This document shows, piece after piece, positions 16,480-25,516 of a DNA stretch of 64,000 nt. The notes beneath the pieces were generated by a model that was not told the DNA's origin, searched no databases, and saw only the letters and a program-made list of their open reading frames with translations. The stretch lies in the NCBI RefSeq assembly GCF_003863365.1, contig NZ_RQXT01000031.1, forward strand, positions 1-64,000, given 5' to 3'. Each line of letters begins with the position of its first letter. The first letter of the stretch is position 1. Made by a program: the position numbers and the translations under genes. The stretch is from Mesorhizobium tamadayense. Its GTDB lineage: Bacteria; Pseudomonadota; Alphaproteobacteria; Rhizobiales; Rhizobiaceae.

Positions 16480-17732
16480 ATGATGAACCCCGCCAATGTC
16501 TCGTTGTCGGTGATGTCCTGATACTGCACGCCCTCGGTATCGAAATTGGCCTTGAGCAAATCGAAATTGCGCCGGTCCTTGGTCTCGATGCCGATCAGCA
16601 CCGAACCGAAATTGCGCGCCGACTTCTTCAGATACTCGAAGCGGGCGATGTCGTCGTCCGGACCAAGCATCTCGAGGAAATCGCGAAGCGCGCCCGGCCG
16701 TTGCGGGAAGCGGATGATGAAATATTTCTTCAGCCCCTCGAAACGCAGTGCCCGCTCCTTGACGTCCGGCAGGCGCTCGAAATCGAAATTGCCGCCGGAG
16801 ACGACCGCGACGACGGTCTTGCCCCTGATCTCCTTGCGCGAAAAATCCTTGAGCGCGTCGATCGCCAGCGCGCCGGCCGGCTCCAGAACCACGCCCTCGA
16901 CATTGAGCATCTCGATCATCGTCGCGCAAAGGCGGTTTTCCGGGACGAGCCGGACAGCGTCGGCGGCGAACTCCTTGAGATGGCGCAGCGGCTCGCGGCC
17001 GATCTCGGCCACCGCCGCGCCGTCGACGAAATTGTCGACCTTGGCGAGCCTGACCCGCTTGCCGCTGGACAGGCTCTCGCTGAGGCTCGGCGCGCCCGCC
17101 GGCTCGCAGAACACGAAGCGCGCGTCGCGGTGCTGGTCGGCGAAATAATGCGTCACCCCGGCCGCAAGGCCGCCGCCGCCCACCGGCAGCATGACGATAT
17201 CCGGCATGCGCCCGCCGGGCATCTGGGCCGCGATCTCATAGGCGACCGTCGCCTGGCCCTCGATGATGTCCTTGTGGTCGAAGGGCGGCACCATATGCGC
17301 GCCGGCGCTCTCGGTGAATTCGAAGGCGGCGCGATAGCAATCGTCGAAGAAGTCGCCGACCAGCCTGATCTCGACGAAATCGCCGCCGAACAGCCGCGTC
17401 TTGTCGATCTTCTGCTGCGGCGTCGTCACCGGCATGAACACAACGCCTCGTTTGCCGAAATGCCGGCAGACGAACGCAAAGCCCTGGGCGTGATTGCCGG
17501 CCGATGCGCAGACGAACAGCCCCGCATTATTGCCGGCGGCAAGCGCCTTGCGGAAGAAATTGAAGGCGCCCCTGATCTTGTAGGAACGAACCGGGGTCAG
17601 GTCCTCGCGCTTCAGAAGGATGCGGGCTCCGGTCTTCTTCGACAGGTAGTCGTTCTCCTGCAGCGGCGTTTGCGGAAAGATCTCGCGGATCGCCTCCGCG
17701 GCGGCGGCGACGCGGGAAGAAAAACTGTTCAT
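16476..17732 (-). CDS. ilvA: threonine ammonia-lyase (418 aa)
   Basis: PLP enzyme that deaminates threonine to 2-oxobutanoate, the first step of isoleucine synthesis. The PLP lysine is K52 in SYKIRGAF, the phosphate loop is the GGGGL run in MLPVGGGGLAAG, and the cofactor segment SAGNHAQGFA is present. The C-terminal part (FIIRFPQRPGALRDFLEML onward) is one ACT-like regulatory domain, the short single-domain form. The ATG at 17732 has AAGGG about 11 nt upstream; an ATG 8 codons earlier looks weaker. Coupled to the downstream DUF1697 gene. Confidence 0.93.
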   Translation of the reverse strand: MNSFSSRVAAAAEAIREIFPQTPLQENDYLSKKTGARILLKREDLTPVRSYKIRGAFNFFRKALAAGNNAGLFVCASAGNHAQGFAFVCRHFGKRGVVFMPVTTPQQKIDKTRLFGGDFVEIRLVGDFFDDCYRAAFEFTESAGAHMVPPFDHKDIIEGQATVAYEIAAQMPGGRMPDIVMLPVGGGGLAAGVTHYFADQHRDARFVFCEPAGAPSLSESLSSGKRVRLAKVDNFVDGAAVAEIGREPLRHLKEFAADAVRLVPENRLCATMIEMLNVEGVVLEPAGALAIDALKDFSRKEIRGKTVVAVVSGGNFDFERLPDVKERALRFEGLKKYFIIRFPQRPGALRDFLEMLGPDDDIARFEYLKKSARNFGSVLIGIETKDRRNFDLLKANFDTEGVQYQDITDNETLAGFII

Positions 17733-17954
17733 GGCGCCATTACCCTTTGGGATCACGCGGTTGCGCCGAGCCTATTGCACAATCCGTCGCTTGCGGCCAC
17801 CGGTTCGGCCCCAGCCAAGGCTTCGATACCTCCTGCCGCCGTCTTGGCTTTCGCGCAACAGTGCCCCGGCCGTCGTCGGCCGCTGACCGAAATTCCGCTG
17901 GACACGACTTACTTCCGCCGCACTTCCCCTGTCCGGGAGACTTCGCGGAGGCAG

Positions 17955-19064
17955 ATGGCCAATTGCGGCCGGAACGGAATTTTCGACGTGCACTTGAAGA
18001 CGATTTGCATCATTGCCCTGGCGCTGCTGGTTGCGGGCTGCGCGGGAACGCAGACACAGGAAATCCTGGGCAGCATCGTCGTGCCGACGACGGCGACCGA
18101 GATCGCCGGCAACCACTCGATCTTCATCACCACCACTCGCAAGCGCTCCGACGACCCGAACAAGGTTTTTGACGGCGAGCGCTCGGCCACCCTCAATTAC
18201 GCCCGCGTCAACGTCACCGTCCCGCCGGTTCACGAGACCGGTCAGATCGAGCGGCGCTCGCGCGGCAAGTCGAACGACCCGACCAAATATTTCATGGCTT
18301 CCGAGGTGGTCGGCTACGACACGCAGCCAAAATTCACCAGCGCGCTCAATGCCGACATCGCCGCGCGCGGCGGCCGTGTCATGGTCTTCGTCCATGGCTA
18401 CAACACCGGCTTCGACGACGCCGTCTACCGGCTGACCCAGATCGTCCATGATTCCGGCTATCCGGGCACGCCGGTGCTTTTTTCGTGGGCTTCGGGCGCC
18501 AAGACCACCGACTATGTCTATGACAAGGAAAGCGCCAGCGCGGCCCGCGACCAGTTGGAAGTGACGCTGCGCATGCTCGCGCAGAGCGGCGCGCGGCGCA
18601 TCGACATCGTCGCGCATTCGATGGGGACCTGGGTGACGATGGAGACGCTGCGTCAGCTCGCGATCACCGGCGACCGCGACCTCGGCGGCAAGCTCGGCGA
18701 CGTCGTTTTGGCCTCGCCGGACATCGATGTCGATGTCTTCAAGAGCCAGATGCGCCGCTACGGCAAGCCCGACAAGCCTTTCATCCTGCTGCTGTCGGAC
18801 GACGACCGCGCGCTCCGGCTCTCGGGCCTGATCGCCGGTTCGCGGCCGCGCGTCGGCGACTACAGGGACGCCGCCGATCTCGCCTCCTACGGCGTCTCGG
18901 TCGTCGACCTTTCCAAGGTGAAGGGCAACGACAGCTTCAACCACACCAAATTCGCCGACAACCCTGTGCTGGTGAAGATGATCGGCCAGCGGCTGCGCGA
19001 GGACGATGGCTTTGCCAGCGACCGCGACGTCACCGACCGCATCAGCCAGCTCGGCACCCAGTAA
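17955..19064 (+). CDS. alpha/beta hydrolase lipoprotein, DUF900 type, copy 1 (369 aa)
   Basis: LKTICIIALALLVAGC is a lipoprotein signal with lipobox LVAGC, so the protein is probably anchored at the envelope. The DUF900 hydrolase core follows: HSIFITTTRKRSDDP and FDGERS, then the oxyanion strand VMVFVHGYNTGFDDAVYRL, and the nucleophile elbow IVAHSMGTW. SPDIDVDVFK supplies an acidic block and SFNHTKFADNP a late His. Substrate unknown. The ATG has GGAGG close upstream; a GTG 12 codons later gives a tighter signal peptide and may be the real start. It is followed by a close paralogue in tandem. Confidence 0.85.
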   Translation: MANCGRNGIFDVHLKTICIIALALLVAGCAGTQTQEILGSIVVPTTATEIAGNHSIFITTTRKRSDDPNKVFDGERSATLNYARVNVTVPPVHETGQIERRSRGKSNDPTKYFMASEVVGYDTQPKFTSALNADIAARGGRVMVFVHGYNTGFDDAVYRLTQIVHDSGYPGTPVLFSWASGAKTTDYVYDKESASAARDQLEVTLRMLAQSGARRIDIVAHSMGTWVTMETLRQLAITGDRDLGGKLGDVVLASPDIDVDVFKSQMRRYGKPDKPFILLLSDDDRALRLSGLIAGSRPRVGDYRDAADLASYGVSVVDLSKVKGNDSFNHTKFADNPVLVKMIGQRLREDDGFASDRDVTDRISQLGTQ

Positions 19065-19170
19065 CCGTGTTCGCGCGGTTGCTGCCCTGCACCGACTTTG
19101 AACTGGACCGGGCCGCCCTCTGGCTTTATCGAAGTAGCCTGAGAGGTTTGCCGCCCTTGGGGGACCCCGG

Positions 19171-20334
19171 GTGATCGTGCGTTCTAGGATCGCCTTTGGC
19201 CCTGCCTTTGCGCTTGCCCTGACGGGCTGCGCCGGGCAGAGCGCGCATGACCTGCTCAACCGGACGGCCGTTACGGTGCCCGCATCGGACATAGCGGCCA
19301 AGCACGAGATCTTCGTCGCCACGACCCGCCAGCAGGCGACCAAGGACCCGCGGCAGGTTTTCGACGGCGACCGTTCGCTGACCACCAGCTACGCCCGTGT
19401 CGATGTCACGGTTCCAAAGATCCATCAGGTTGGCGCGATCGAGCGCGCCAAGGGCTCGGCCGACAGCAATCCGGCCAAGCAGTTCACCGCCACCGATGTC
19501 GTCCACTACGGGGACGCCTCGCAATTCGCCAAGGCCGTCGGCGCCGATATTGCCATACGCGGCGACCGCGCCCTGGTCTTCGTGCACGGCTTCAACAACG
19601 GCTTCGATGACGGTGTCTATCGCCTGACGCAGATCGCGCATGACACGAATTATCCCGGCACGGCGGTGCTGTTCTCTTGGGCTTCGAGCGCGAAGACGAC
19701 CGGCTATATCTATGACAAGGACAGCTCCACCGCCGCGCGCGACGACCTCGAGGCGACGCTGAGGATGCTTGCCAAGTCACGCGCCAAAAGCATCGACATA
19801 ATCGCCCATTCGATGGGGACCTGGCTGACGATGGAAGCTTTGCGTCAGCTCGCCATCACCGGCGACCGCGATCTCAACGGCAAGCTCGGCTACGTCATCC
19901 TCGCCTCCCCCGACATCGACGTCGATGTCTTCAAGAAGCAGATGATCCGCTACGGCAAGCCCGACAGGCCGTTCGCCATCCTGCTTTCCGGTGACGACCG
20001 GGCGCTCAAGCTGTCCAGCTTCATTTCCGGCGACAAGCCGCGCGTCGGCGACTACGGCAACGCTGCTGATCTCGCCAATTACGGCGTGACGGTTGTCGAT
20101 CTGAGCCAAATCAAGGGCGGTGACCGGTTGAACCATGCCAAGTTCGCCGACAATCCGATCCTGGTGCAATTGCTGGGCAACAGGCTGCGCACGCCTGCCG
20201 GTCTTGCCTCCGATGAGCCCGATCCGACGCAGCTCAACAATATCGGTCAGGGTCTCGGCAAAGCCGTCGGCTCGATCGCCGAGGTGGTCATCACCACGCC
20301 GTTCAAGGTGCTGACCATCGCCACCGGCGGATGA
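19171..20334 (+). CDS. alpha/beta hydrolase lipoprotein, DUF900 type, copy 2 (387 aa)
   Basis: Tandem paralogue of the preceding gene with the same architecture. It has a signal sequence ending in LALTGC (lipobox), then KHEIFVATTRQQATKDPRQVFDGDRS, ALVFVHGFNNGFDDGVYRLTQIAHD and the elbow IIAHSMGTW. Long stretches are identical between the two copies, for example around EALRQLAITGDRD and VFK-QM-RYGKPD. This copy has an extra C-terminal tail of about 30 residues (GLGKAVGSIAEVVITTPFKVL) that may touch the membrane. The GTG at 19171 is the start that yields a complete lipoprotein signal. The gap from copy 1 is about 106 bp. Confidence 0.83.
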   Translation: MIVRSRIAFGPAFALALTGCAGQSAHDLLNRTAVTVPASDIAAKHEIFVATTRQQATKDPRQVFDGDRSLTTSYARVDVTVPKIHQVGAIERAKGSADSNPAKQFTATDVVHYGDASQFAKAVGADIAIRGDRALVFVHGFNNGFDDGVYRLTQIAHDTNYPGTAVLFSWASSAKTTGYIYDKDSSTAARDDLEATLRMLAKSRAKSIDIIAHSMGTWLTMEALRQLAITGDRDLNGKLGYVILASPDIDVDVFKKQMIRYGKPDRPFAILLSGDDRALKLSSFISGDKPRVGDYGNAADLANYGVTVVDLSQIKGGDRLNHAKFADNPILVQLLGNRLRTPAGLASDEPDPTQLNNIGQGLGKAVGSIAEVVITTPFKVLTIATGG

Positions 20335-20353
20335 TCAACTGACGCCGGACCGC

Positions 20354-22171
20354 TCACACAAAAAGTTCGACCTTCTGGAACGTCGTCACGTCGACGAGGC
20401 CGACATCCGAGATCCTAAGCTCCGGGATCACCACCAGCGCCAGCAGCGAATGCTGCATGTAGGCGTTGTTGAGCGAGCAGCCGACCTTGCGCATCGCTTC
20501 CGTCAACTGCTCGGCCTTGGCCGCGACGATCTCGGCGCGCTCGTCGGACATCAGCCCGGCGATCGGCATTTCGACCAGCGCCAGTTCCTTGCCCTTGCAG
20601 TAAAGCACCACGCCGCCGCCAACCTCGCCTAGCCGGTTGACCGCCAAAGCCATGTCCTCCTTGCTGGTGCCGACGACGATGATGTGGTGCGAGTCATGCG
20701 CCACGCTCGAGGCCATCGCGCAGTCTTCCATGTAGCCGAAGCCGGAGACGAAGGCGTTGGTGACGCCGCCGGTGCCCCGGTGACGTTCCACCAGGGCGAT
20801 CTGGCAAATGTCGTTGCGGCGGTCCATGGCGACAAGGCCGTCCTCGACCGGCAGATCGGCCTCCAGCGCCCGCGTCGGCGCCTGGTTCTCGATCACGCCG
20901 ATCACCCGCGCCCGGACCTCGTTGGCGCCTTGGGGCGCCGCGATGTCGAAATCGGCGGCCCTGAGTCTCTTGCCGAGCCTGACGGTGTTCTTCGCCGTCT
21001 GCGGATAGTCATAGGCCGGAATGTCGATTTCGAGCTTGCCGGCCTTCGCCAGCCTGATGCCACGGCCATAGACCTCGTCTATGGCCATCTGGGCGAGATC
21101 GGAGACGATCAAAAAATCGGCCCGCCGCCCCGGCGCGATCGAGCCGATCTCGCGCTCCAGCCCGAAATGCTGCGCGGTGTTGAGCGTCGCCATCTGGATC
21201 GCCGTCACCGGCTTCAGGCCCTGGCCGATGGCGTGCCGCACCACGCGGTCCATATGGCCTTCATGCACCAGCGTGCCGGAATGGCTGTCGTCGGTGCACA
21301 GGATGAAGTTGCGCGGATCGATGCCGCCTTCCGTCACAGCCTTGATCTGCGCCGCGACGTCGTACCAGGCGGAGCCAAGCCTAAGCATCGCCTTCATGCC
21401 CTGGCGCACGCGGGCGATCGCATCCTCCGCACGCGTGCCCTCGTGGTCGTCCTCGGCGCCGCCGGCGACATAGCCGTGGAACGGCAGACCGAGATCGCGC
21501 GAGGCATAATGGCCGCCGACCGTCTTGCCGGCCTTGACCGTCTCGGCGATCTCGCCCGACATCACCGGATTGTTCGCGGCGACCCCCGGAAAATTCATCA
21601 CTTCGCCAAGGCCGATGATGTTTTCCCAAGTCATCGCCTCGGCAACGTCGGCGACCGTGAGCTCCGCGCCGGCATGCTCCAGGCCAGGCGCCGAAGGCAC
21701 GCAGGACGGCATCTGCACATGCACGTTGACCGGCATCGCGACGGCCTCGTCATGCATCAGCCGAACGCCCGGCAGGCCCAGCACATTGGCGATCTCATGC
21801 GGGTCGATGAACATCGAGGTGGTGCCGTGCGGGATCACCGCGCGGCAGAACTCCGTCACCGTCACCATGCCGCTCTCGACATGCATGTGCGCGTCGCACA
21901 GGCCCGGCACCAGATAGCGGCCGCCGGCATCGACCACTTTCGTCCCCTGCCCGATGGCATGGCCGGCATTCGGCCCGCAATAGGCGAAGCGCCCGGCGGC
22001 GATGGCGATGTCGGTGCCCGGAATGATCTCGCCCGAATGGACATTCACCCAGCGCCCGTTGCGGATGACCAGATCGGCGGGCTTGCGTCCCATTGCGACG
22101 TCGACCAGATGCGTCGCCACCTCGGTCCAGGGCTTGGGTTTTGCGGCGCTTGTCGGTTTGGTGTTCGTCAT
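20354..22171 (-). CDS. ade: adenine deaminase (605 aa)
   Basis: Converts adenine to hypoxanthine and ammonia for purine salvage. The amidohydrolase metal motif is DAHMHVESG, followed by HGTTSMFIDPHEIANVLG, HYASRDLGLPFHGYVAGGAEDDHEG (His block) and FILCTDDSHSG (late Asp). The C-terminal segment with VNRLGEVGGGVVLYCKGKELALVEMPIAGLMS is the Ade-specific domain. Length is normal for the family. It is convergent with the lipoprotein hydrolase pair and stands alone; gpt, another purine salvage gene, lies about 9 kb away. Confidence 0.95.
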   Translation of the reverse strand: MTNTKPTSAAKPKPWTEVATHLVDVAMGRKPADLVIRNGRWVNVHSGEIIPGTDIAIAAGRFAYCGPNAGHAIGQGTKVVDAGGRYLVPGLCDAHMHVESGMVTVTEFCRAVIPHGTTSMFIDPHEIANVLGLPGVRLMHDEAVAMPVNVHVQMPSCVPSAPGLEHAGAELTVADVAEAMTWENIIGLGEVMNFPGVAANNPVMSGEIAETVKAGKTVGGHYASRDLGLPFHGYVAGGAEDDHEGTRAEDAIARVRQGMKAMLRLGSAWYDVAAQIKAVTEGGIDPRNFILCTDDSHSGTLVHEGHMDRVVRHAIGQGLKPVTAIQMATLNTAQHFGLEREIGSIAPGRRADFLIVSDLAQMAIDEVYGRGIRLAKAGKLEIDIPAYDYPQTAKNTVRLGKRLRAADFDIAAPQGANEVRARVIGVIENQAPTRALEADLPVEDGLVAMDRRNDICQIALVERHRGTGGVTNAFVSGFGYMEDCAMASSVAHDSHHIIVVGTSKEDMALAVNRLGEVGGGVVLYCKGKELALVEMPIAGLMSDERAEIVAAKAEQLTEAMRKVGCSLNNAYMQHSLLALVVIPELRISDVGLVDVTTFQKVELFV

Positions 22172-22318
22172 CGCGAGTCCTCTGTTGGGCCCACTCTCGC
22201 AAATGTCGGCCTGCGGAGCCAGAGCGTCCCTCCGGCATCAAGCCCAGAAGCTGAGCTTGTTGACTATTCCAGGCGAAAAGCGATGCTGACCGTCGAAACG
22301 AACCGTCGGAGGGGAAAG

Positions 22319-23170
22319 ATGACCCGTTTCTGGAAAGCGTTCGCCACCATCATCCTGTTCGCCGCATCGTCCGCCCTCGCCACCGCCGAGGAGCGCTGGC
22401 AGACCTTGCCGGAGCCGGCCGCGATGCCCAAAGCCGACGAAAGCGGCTACGCGCCGGTCAACGGCATCCAGATGTACTACGCCGTTTTCGGCAAGGGCGA
22501 CCCGGTCCTGCTCATCCATGGCGGCCTCGGCCATGCCGATATCTGGGCAAGCCAGGTGGTCACCCTCTCCAAGACCCATAAGGTCATCGTTGCCGACAGC
22601 CGCGGCCATGGCCGCTCGACGCGCACCGGCGAGCCCTATGGCTACGATCTCATGGCCTCGGACTATCTGGCGCTGCTGGACTTTCTCAAGATCGACAAGA
22701 CCGCCCTGGTCGGCTGGAGCGACGGCGGCATCATCGGCATCGACATCGCGCTTCATCATCCCGAGCGGCTGACGAGGCTCTTCGCGCAGGCTGCCAATGT
22801 CACCACGGATGGCGTCGATCCAGGCGTCATGACCAACAAGACGTTTGCCGCCCACATCGAACGCTCGGGCCGCGACTACAAGAAAATGTCGAAGACGCCT
22901 GACCAGTATGACGCCTTCGTCGCGCAGATCAGCCATATGTGGGAATCGCAGCCGGCCTGGACGAAGGAGGAGCTCGGCAAGATCACCACGCCGACCGCCA
23001 TCGTCGCCGGCGACCACGACGAGGCGATCAAACGGGCTCACACGGAATATATGGCCTCCGCCATACCGGGCGCGAGGCTGATCATCCTGCCAAACGCCAG
23101 CCATTTCGCGATGCTGCAGGCGCCGGACGAGTACAGCCAGGCGGCGCTCGATTTCATCGACGCCAAATAG
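22319..23170 (+). CDS. exported alpha/beta hydrolase (283 aa)
   Basis: A signal peptide (MTRFWKAFATIILFAASSALATAEE) precedes an alpha/beta hydrolase domain. The oxyanion motif is LLIHGGLGHADIW, the DSRGHGRST loop is conserved, the nucleophile elbow is GWSDGG, the acid D lies in VAGDHDE and the His in LPNASHFAML. The elbow with Asp in place of Ser (W-S-D-G-G reads G-x-S-D-G, with Ser as the nucleophile) is common in this branch. Likely periplasmic; substrate unknown. GGAGG sits 6 nt before the ATG. Confidence 0.88.
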   Translation: MTRFWKAFATIILFAASSALATAEERWQTLPEPAAMPKADESGYAPVNGIQMYYAVFGKGDPVLLIHGGLGHADIWASQVVTLSKTHKVIVADSRGHGRSTRTGEPYGYDLMASDYLALLDFLKIDKTALVGWSDGGIIGIDIALHHPERLTRLFAQAANVTTDGVDPGVMTNKTFAAHIERSGRDYKKMSKTPDQYDAFVAQISHMWESQPAWTKEELGKITTPTAIVAGDHDEAIKRAHTEYMASAIPGARLIILPNASHFAMLQAPDEYSQAALDFIDAK

Positions 23171-23240
23171 CCGGCGCGTGAGCGAGCAAGCACCAATGCT
23201 CGCTGCCTAATCATCCGGATAGCGCAAGGTGGCGCAGACA

Positions 23241-23441
23241 ATGAGGATCGCGATCTTCATGCTGTCGGCAGCCTTGGCCGGCCTGACCTTCTTCGCGTTG
23301 CAATCATTCTGGGCGTGGGCCGGGCCGATTGCAATCTTCGCCGTCGGCTCATTACTCGCAGAGTACGCTTTCAGCCGGCTGGCCTCGCTCGAGGAGAAGC
23401 AGCGCGATCTGGAAGACCGCGTGCGAAATCCACCGACGTAA
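23241..23441 (+). CDS. small two-helix membrane protein (66 aa)
   Basis: MRIAIFMLSAALAGLTFFALQSFWAWAGPIAIFAVGSLLAEYAF gives two closely spaced hydrophobic helices, followed by a charged, coiled-coil-like tail (LASLEEKQRDLEDRVRN). This tail would face the cytoplasm if both helices cross the membrane. No family recognised. The ATG at 23241 has AAGGTGG at 23226-23232; a GTG four codons earlier is less likely. It follows the exported hydrolase by 70 bp. Confidence 0.6.
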   Translation: MRIAIFMLSAALAGLTFFALQSFWAWAGPIAIFAVGSLLAEYAFSRLASLEEKQRDLEDRVRNPPT

Positions 23442-23532
23442 ACCACTGTTGCAGGAATGCAATTCCGTTTCTCGGCGAATAACGCTAGGTTGCGTTGAAG
23501 AGTCTTTCGAAACCGCCATTTCGGAGAGTTCG

Positions 23533-24198
23533 ATGCGTCGCTTGACGCTTGCCAGTGTCGGCTTTCTTGCGTTGCTGTCCTGGCCGGCCTTGGCTGCCGA
23601 CGCAGGCGTCGACCTGCCCATGACCGCGCCCGGCTTCGACTGGACGGGCTACTATGCCGGCCTGCAGGCCGGCTATGGCTGGGGCTCCTCCGACATCTCC
23701 GGCACGGAAGGCGAGCCGTTCGCCGCTTCGCCCGATCTCGATGGCGGCTTTGTTGGCGGCCATGTCGCCGGCCTTTGGCAGTTCAACCAGGCGGTGCTCG
23801 GCGCGCGGGGCGAGCTCAACTATTCCTCGATCGACGGTTCGGCCCTGCTGGGCCCCGGAAATTCTGTCGGCACCGACATCAAATGGTTCGGATCGGTCAA
23901 TGCCGAGGCCGGCTTGGCGGTCGATCGCTGGCTGATCTACGGCGTCGGCGGCGTCGCCTTCGCCGGCATCGAGACCTCGCAAGATGCCGGGACCAGCTTC
24001 GCCAAGACAAGCACAAGCGCCGGCTGGACGATCGGCGCCGGGATCGACTATGCGCTCGGCAACAATATCATCGTCGGCGCGCAGTATCGCTACTACGATT
24101 TCGGCAAGGAGCATTTCGACGTCCCGGACGACTTCTCCGACCGCGACCAGGACGTGAAGCTGCACACGCTGGGCGTGAACTTCAGCTATAAATTCTGA
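23533..24198 (+). CDS. outer-membrane beta-barrel protein, Omp25/RopB type (221 aa)
   Basis: The signal peptide MRRLTLASVGFLALLSWPALAAD is followed by DWTGYYAGLQAGYGWG, the usual opening of rhizobial Omp25/RopB-like eight-stranded barrels. Alternating aromatic strands continue (GGFVGGHVAGLWQF, VGAQYRYYDFG), and the chain ends in LGVNFSYKF with a C-terminal Phe, the barrel-assembly signal. It probably forms a small structural barrel in the outer membrane. No partner gene is adjacent. Confidence 0.9.
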   Translation: MRRLTLASVGFLALLSWPALAADAGVDLPMTAPGFDWTGYYAGLQAGYGWGSSDISGTEGEPFAASPDLDGGFVGGHVAGLWQFNQAVLGARGELNYSSIDGSALLGPGNSVGTDIKWFGSVNAEAGLAVDRWLIYGVGGVAFAGIETSQDAGTSFAKTSTSAGWTIGAGIDYALGNNIIVGAQYRYYDFGKEHFDVPDDFSDRDQDVKLHTLGVNFSYKF

Positions 24199-24456
24199 GA
24201 GGAATGAAGACGGCCGACGCCCGCAGGGGGCGGGGGGAATGGGTAGGGCCTGATGGACGCCGGCCGCGGCAGATCAAATCTGTCGCGTGAATTAGCCTAG
24301 CGCGCGCCTCCCGAGGCGTAATTCCGTGATCACACCACTATCCAGATCAAGCCGAAATGGTCTTGCCCGCCGGCATTTCCGCGAGGCACTCCTCGCATCA
24401 CATCGCCAGTTTTGCGCTGTCGTGCTCCACGGAAAGACCGCCCCGGCTAAACATGG

Positions 24457-24485
24457 CTTGACGGCTTGCGGCTGGCATCTGAAAA
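24457..24485 (+). promoter_or_regulatory. candidate promoter of tRNA-Leu
   Basis: CTTGAC at 24457-24462 matches the rhizobial -35 element and is followed after 17 nt by TGAAAA at 24480-24485, a weak -10. Transcription would begin only a few bases before the tRNA at 24496. Good -35 and spacing, poor -10. Confidence 0.4.
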
Positions 24486-24495
24486 GGACTCGCCT

Positions 24496-24581
24496 GCGGA
24501 CGTGGCGGAATTGGTAGACGCAAGGGACTTAAAATCCCTCGATCTCTGATCGTGCGGGTTCGATCCCCGCCGTCCGCACCA
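24496..24581 (+). tRNA. tRNA-Leu (anticodon UAA), CCA encoded
   Basis: The acceptor stem GCGGACG (24496-24502) pairs with CGTCCGC (24571-24577). The anticodon arm AGGGA-CTTAAAA-TCCCT puts TAA at 24530-24532. A class II variable arm GATC-TCT-GATC follows, then the T-arm GCGGG-TTCGATC-CCCGC. The 3' CCA is encoded at 24579-24581. Long variable arm and anticodon agree on leucine. Confidence 0.97.
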
Positions 24582-24719
24582 CCCTTCGCTCTTCGAGCTT
24601 CGGTGGCAGGCCACCTGAGGCTCGATGGATAGAGGAGTGTCCTCCGAAAGCCTTGGCGAGGCAGGCTGTTGCTGCTGCAACCTGCTGCTGGATTAAGGGC
24701 GCAAAAATGTCGCTGCGGC

Positions 24720-25298
24720 TCAAGCCTTGATCGGATTGAGCTTGAGATGCTGGATCAGGATGATGGTCTTGGCGTCGATGATACGGCCGTCGACAATGCC
24801 GGCCAGCGCCTCGTCGAGCGGCATCTCCAGAACCTCGATGTCCTCGCCCTCCTCCGGTGCTCCGCCGCCGTCGGAGATGCGGTCGCCAGGTGAATAGCGC
24901 GCGGTAAAGAACCAGAGCCGTTCCGTCACGCTGCCGGGGCTCATGTAAGGCGAAAACAGCCGCTCAACGTCCTTCAGACGATAGCCGAGCTCCTCTTCCG
25001 CTTCCTTGCGGATGCAGGTTTCCGGATCGTTTTCGTCGAGCAGGCCGGCGCAGGCCTCGATCAGCGGCTCGCGATGGCCGGTGACATAGGCCGGATAGCG
25101 GAACTGCCGCACCAAAAGCACCGTCGAGCGGTCGGGATCGTAGGGCAGGATCACCGCGCCGTCGCCGCGGTCGTAGGTCTGGCGGGTCTGCGTTTCCCAG
25201 CGCCCGTCGCGGCGGCGATAGTCGAGCACTGTCTTCTTCAGCACCGCCCAATCATCGGACAGGACTTCTTCAGAACGGACGCGCACGCGATCTTCCAT
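24720..25298 (-). CDS. Nudix hydrolase, NudK-like GDP-mannose/ADP-ribose pyrophosphatase (192 aa)
   Basis: The Nudix helix reads GLLDENDPETCIRKEAEEELGY, with Lys where the consensus Arg stands; NudK of E. coli has the same CIRKEA segment. VLLVRQFRYPAYVTGHREPLIEACAG and YMSPGSVTERLWFF flank it, and EGEDIEVLEMPLDEAL and GRIIDAKTIILIQHL at the C-terminus are typical of the NudK branch. Enzymes of this group cleave GDP-mannose or ADP-ribose to monophosphates. Its 3' end faces the tRNA-Leu gene. Confidence 0.85.
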   Translation of the reverse strand: MEDRVRVRSEEVLSDDWAVLKKTVLDYRRRDGRWETQTRQTYDRGDGAVILPYDPDRSTVLLVRQFRYPAYVTGHREPLIEACAGLLDENDPETCIRKEAEEELGYRLKDVERLFSPYMSPGSVTERLWFFTARYSPGDRISDGGGAPEEGEDIEVLEMPLDEALAGIVDGRIIDAKTIILIQHLKLNPIKA

Positions 25299-25330
25299 GA
25301 TGAGCTCCTTGCTGCCGGCGACAAGGGTTA

Positions 25331-25384
25331 GAGCAATTCCAGGAAAAGTGTGAAACGGTTTTCCGTCCGGAATTGCGTCAAAAC
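25331..25384 (+). repeat. dispersed nested-palindrome repeat, copy A
   Basis: The element begins GAGCAATTCCAGGAAAAGTG and ends CCGTCCGGAATTGCGTCAAA. AATTCC/GGAATT and GGAAAA/TTTTCC arms nest around a short centre. Four more copies occur in this window (35439, 35497, 42504, and inverted at 61159). All lie between genes. This one separates nudK-like and namA-like genes that are divergent, so it sits in their shared promoter region. Confidence 0.8.
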
Positions 25385-25516
25385 AAAAGAGATAGAGCGA
25401 ACAGGATCGTGCGCAATGTGCCGAAGCCGCTGGCCCAGCAGACTCTCACCGTCTCTTGTCTGGCGCGAAGCACCGCGGGTGCCTAGATACCGATATCTCT
25501 CCCAGGAGCCCGTCTC

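Noticed and set aside
15922-16929. 335-codon frame extending the DUF1697 gene upstream
   Set aside because: The upstream 150 codons lie inside ilvA in another frame; the real start is the ATG at 16479, which overlaps the ilvA stop.
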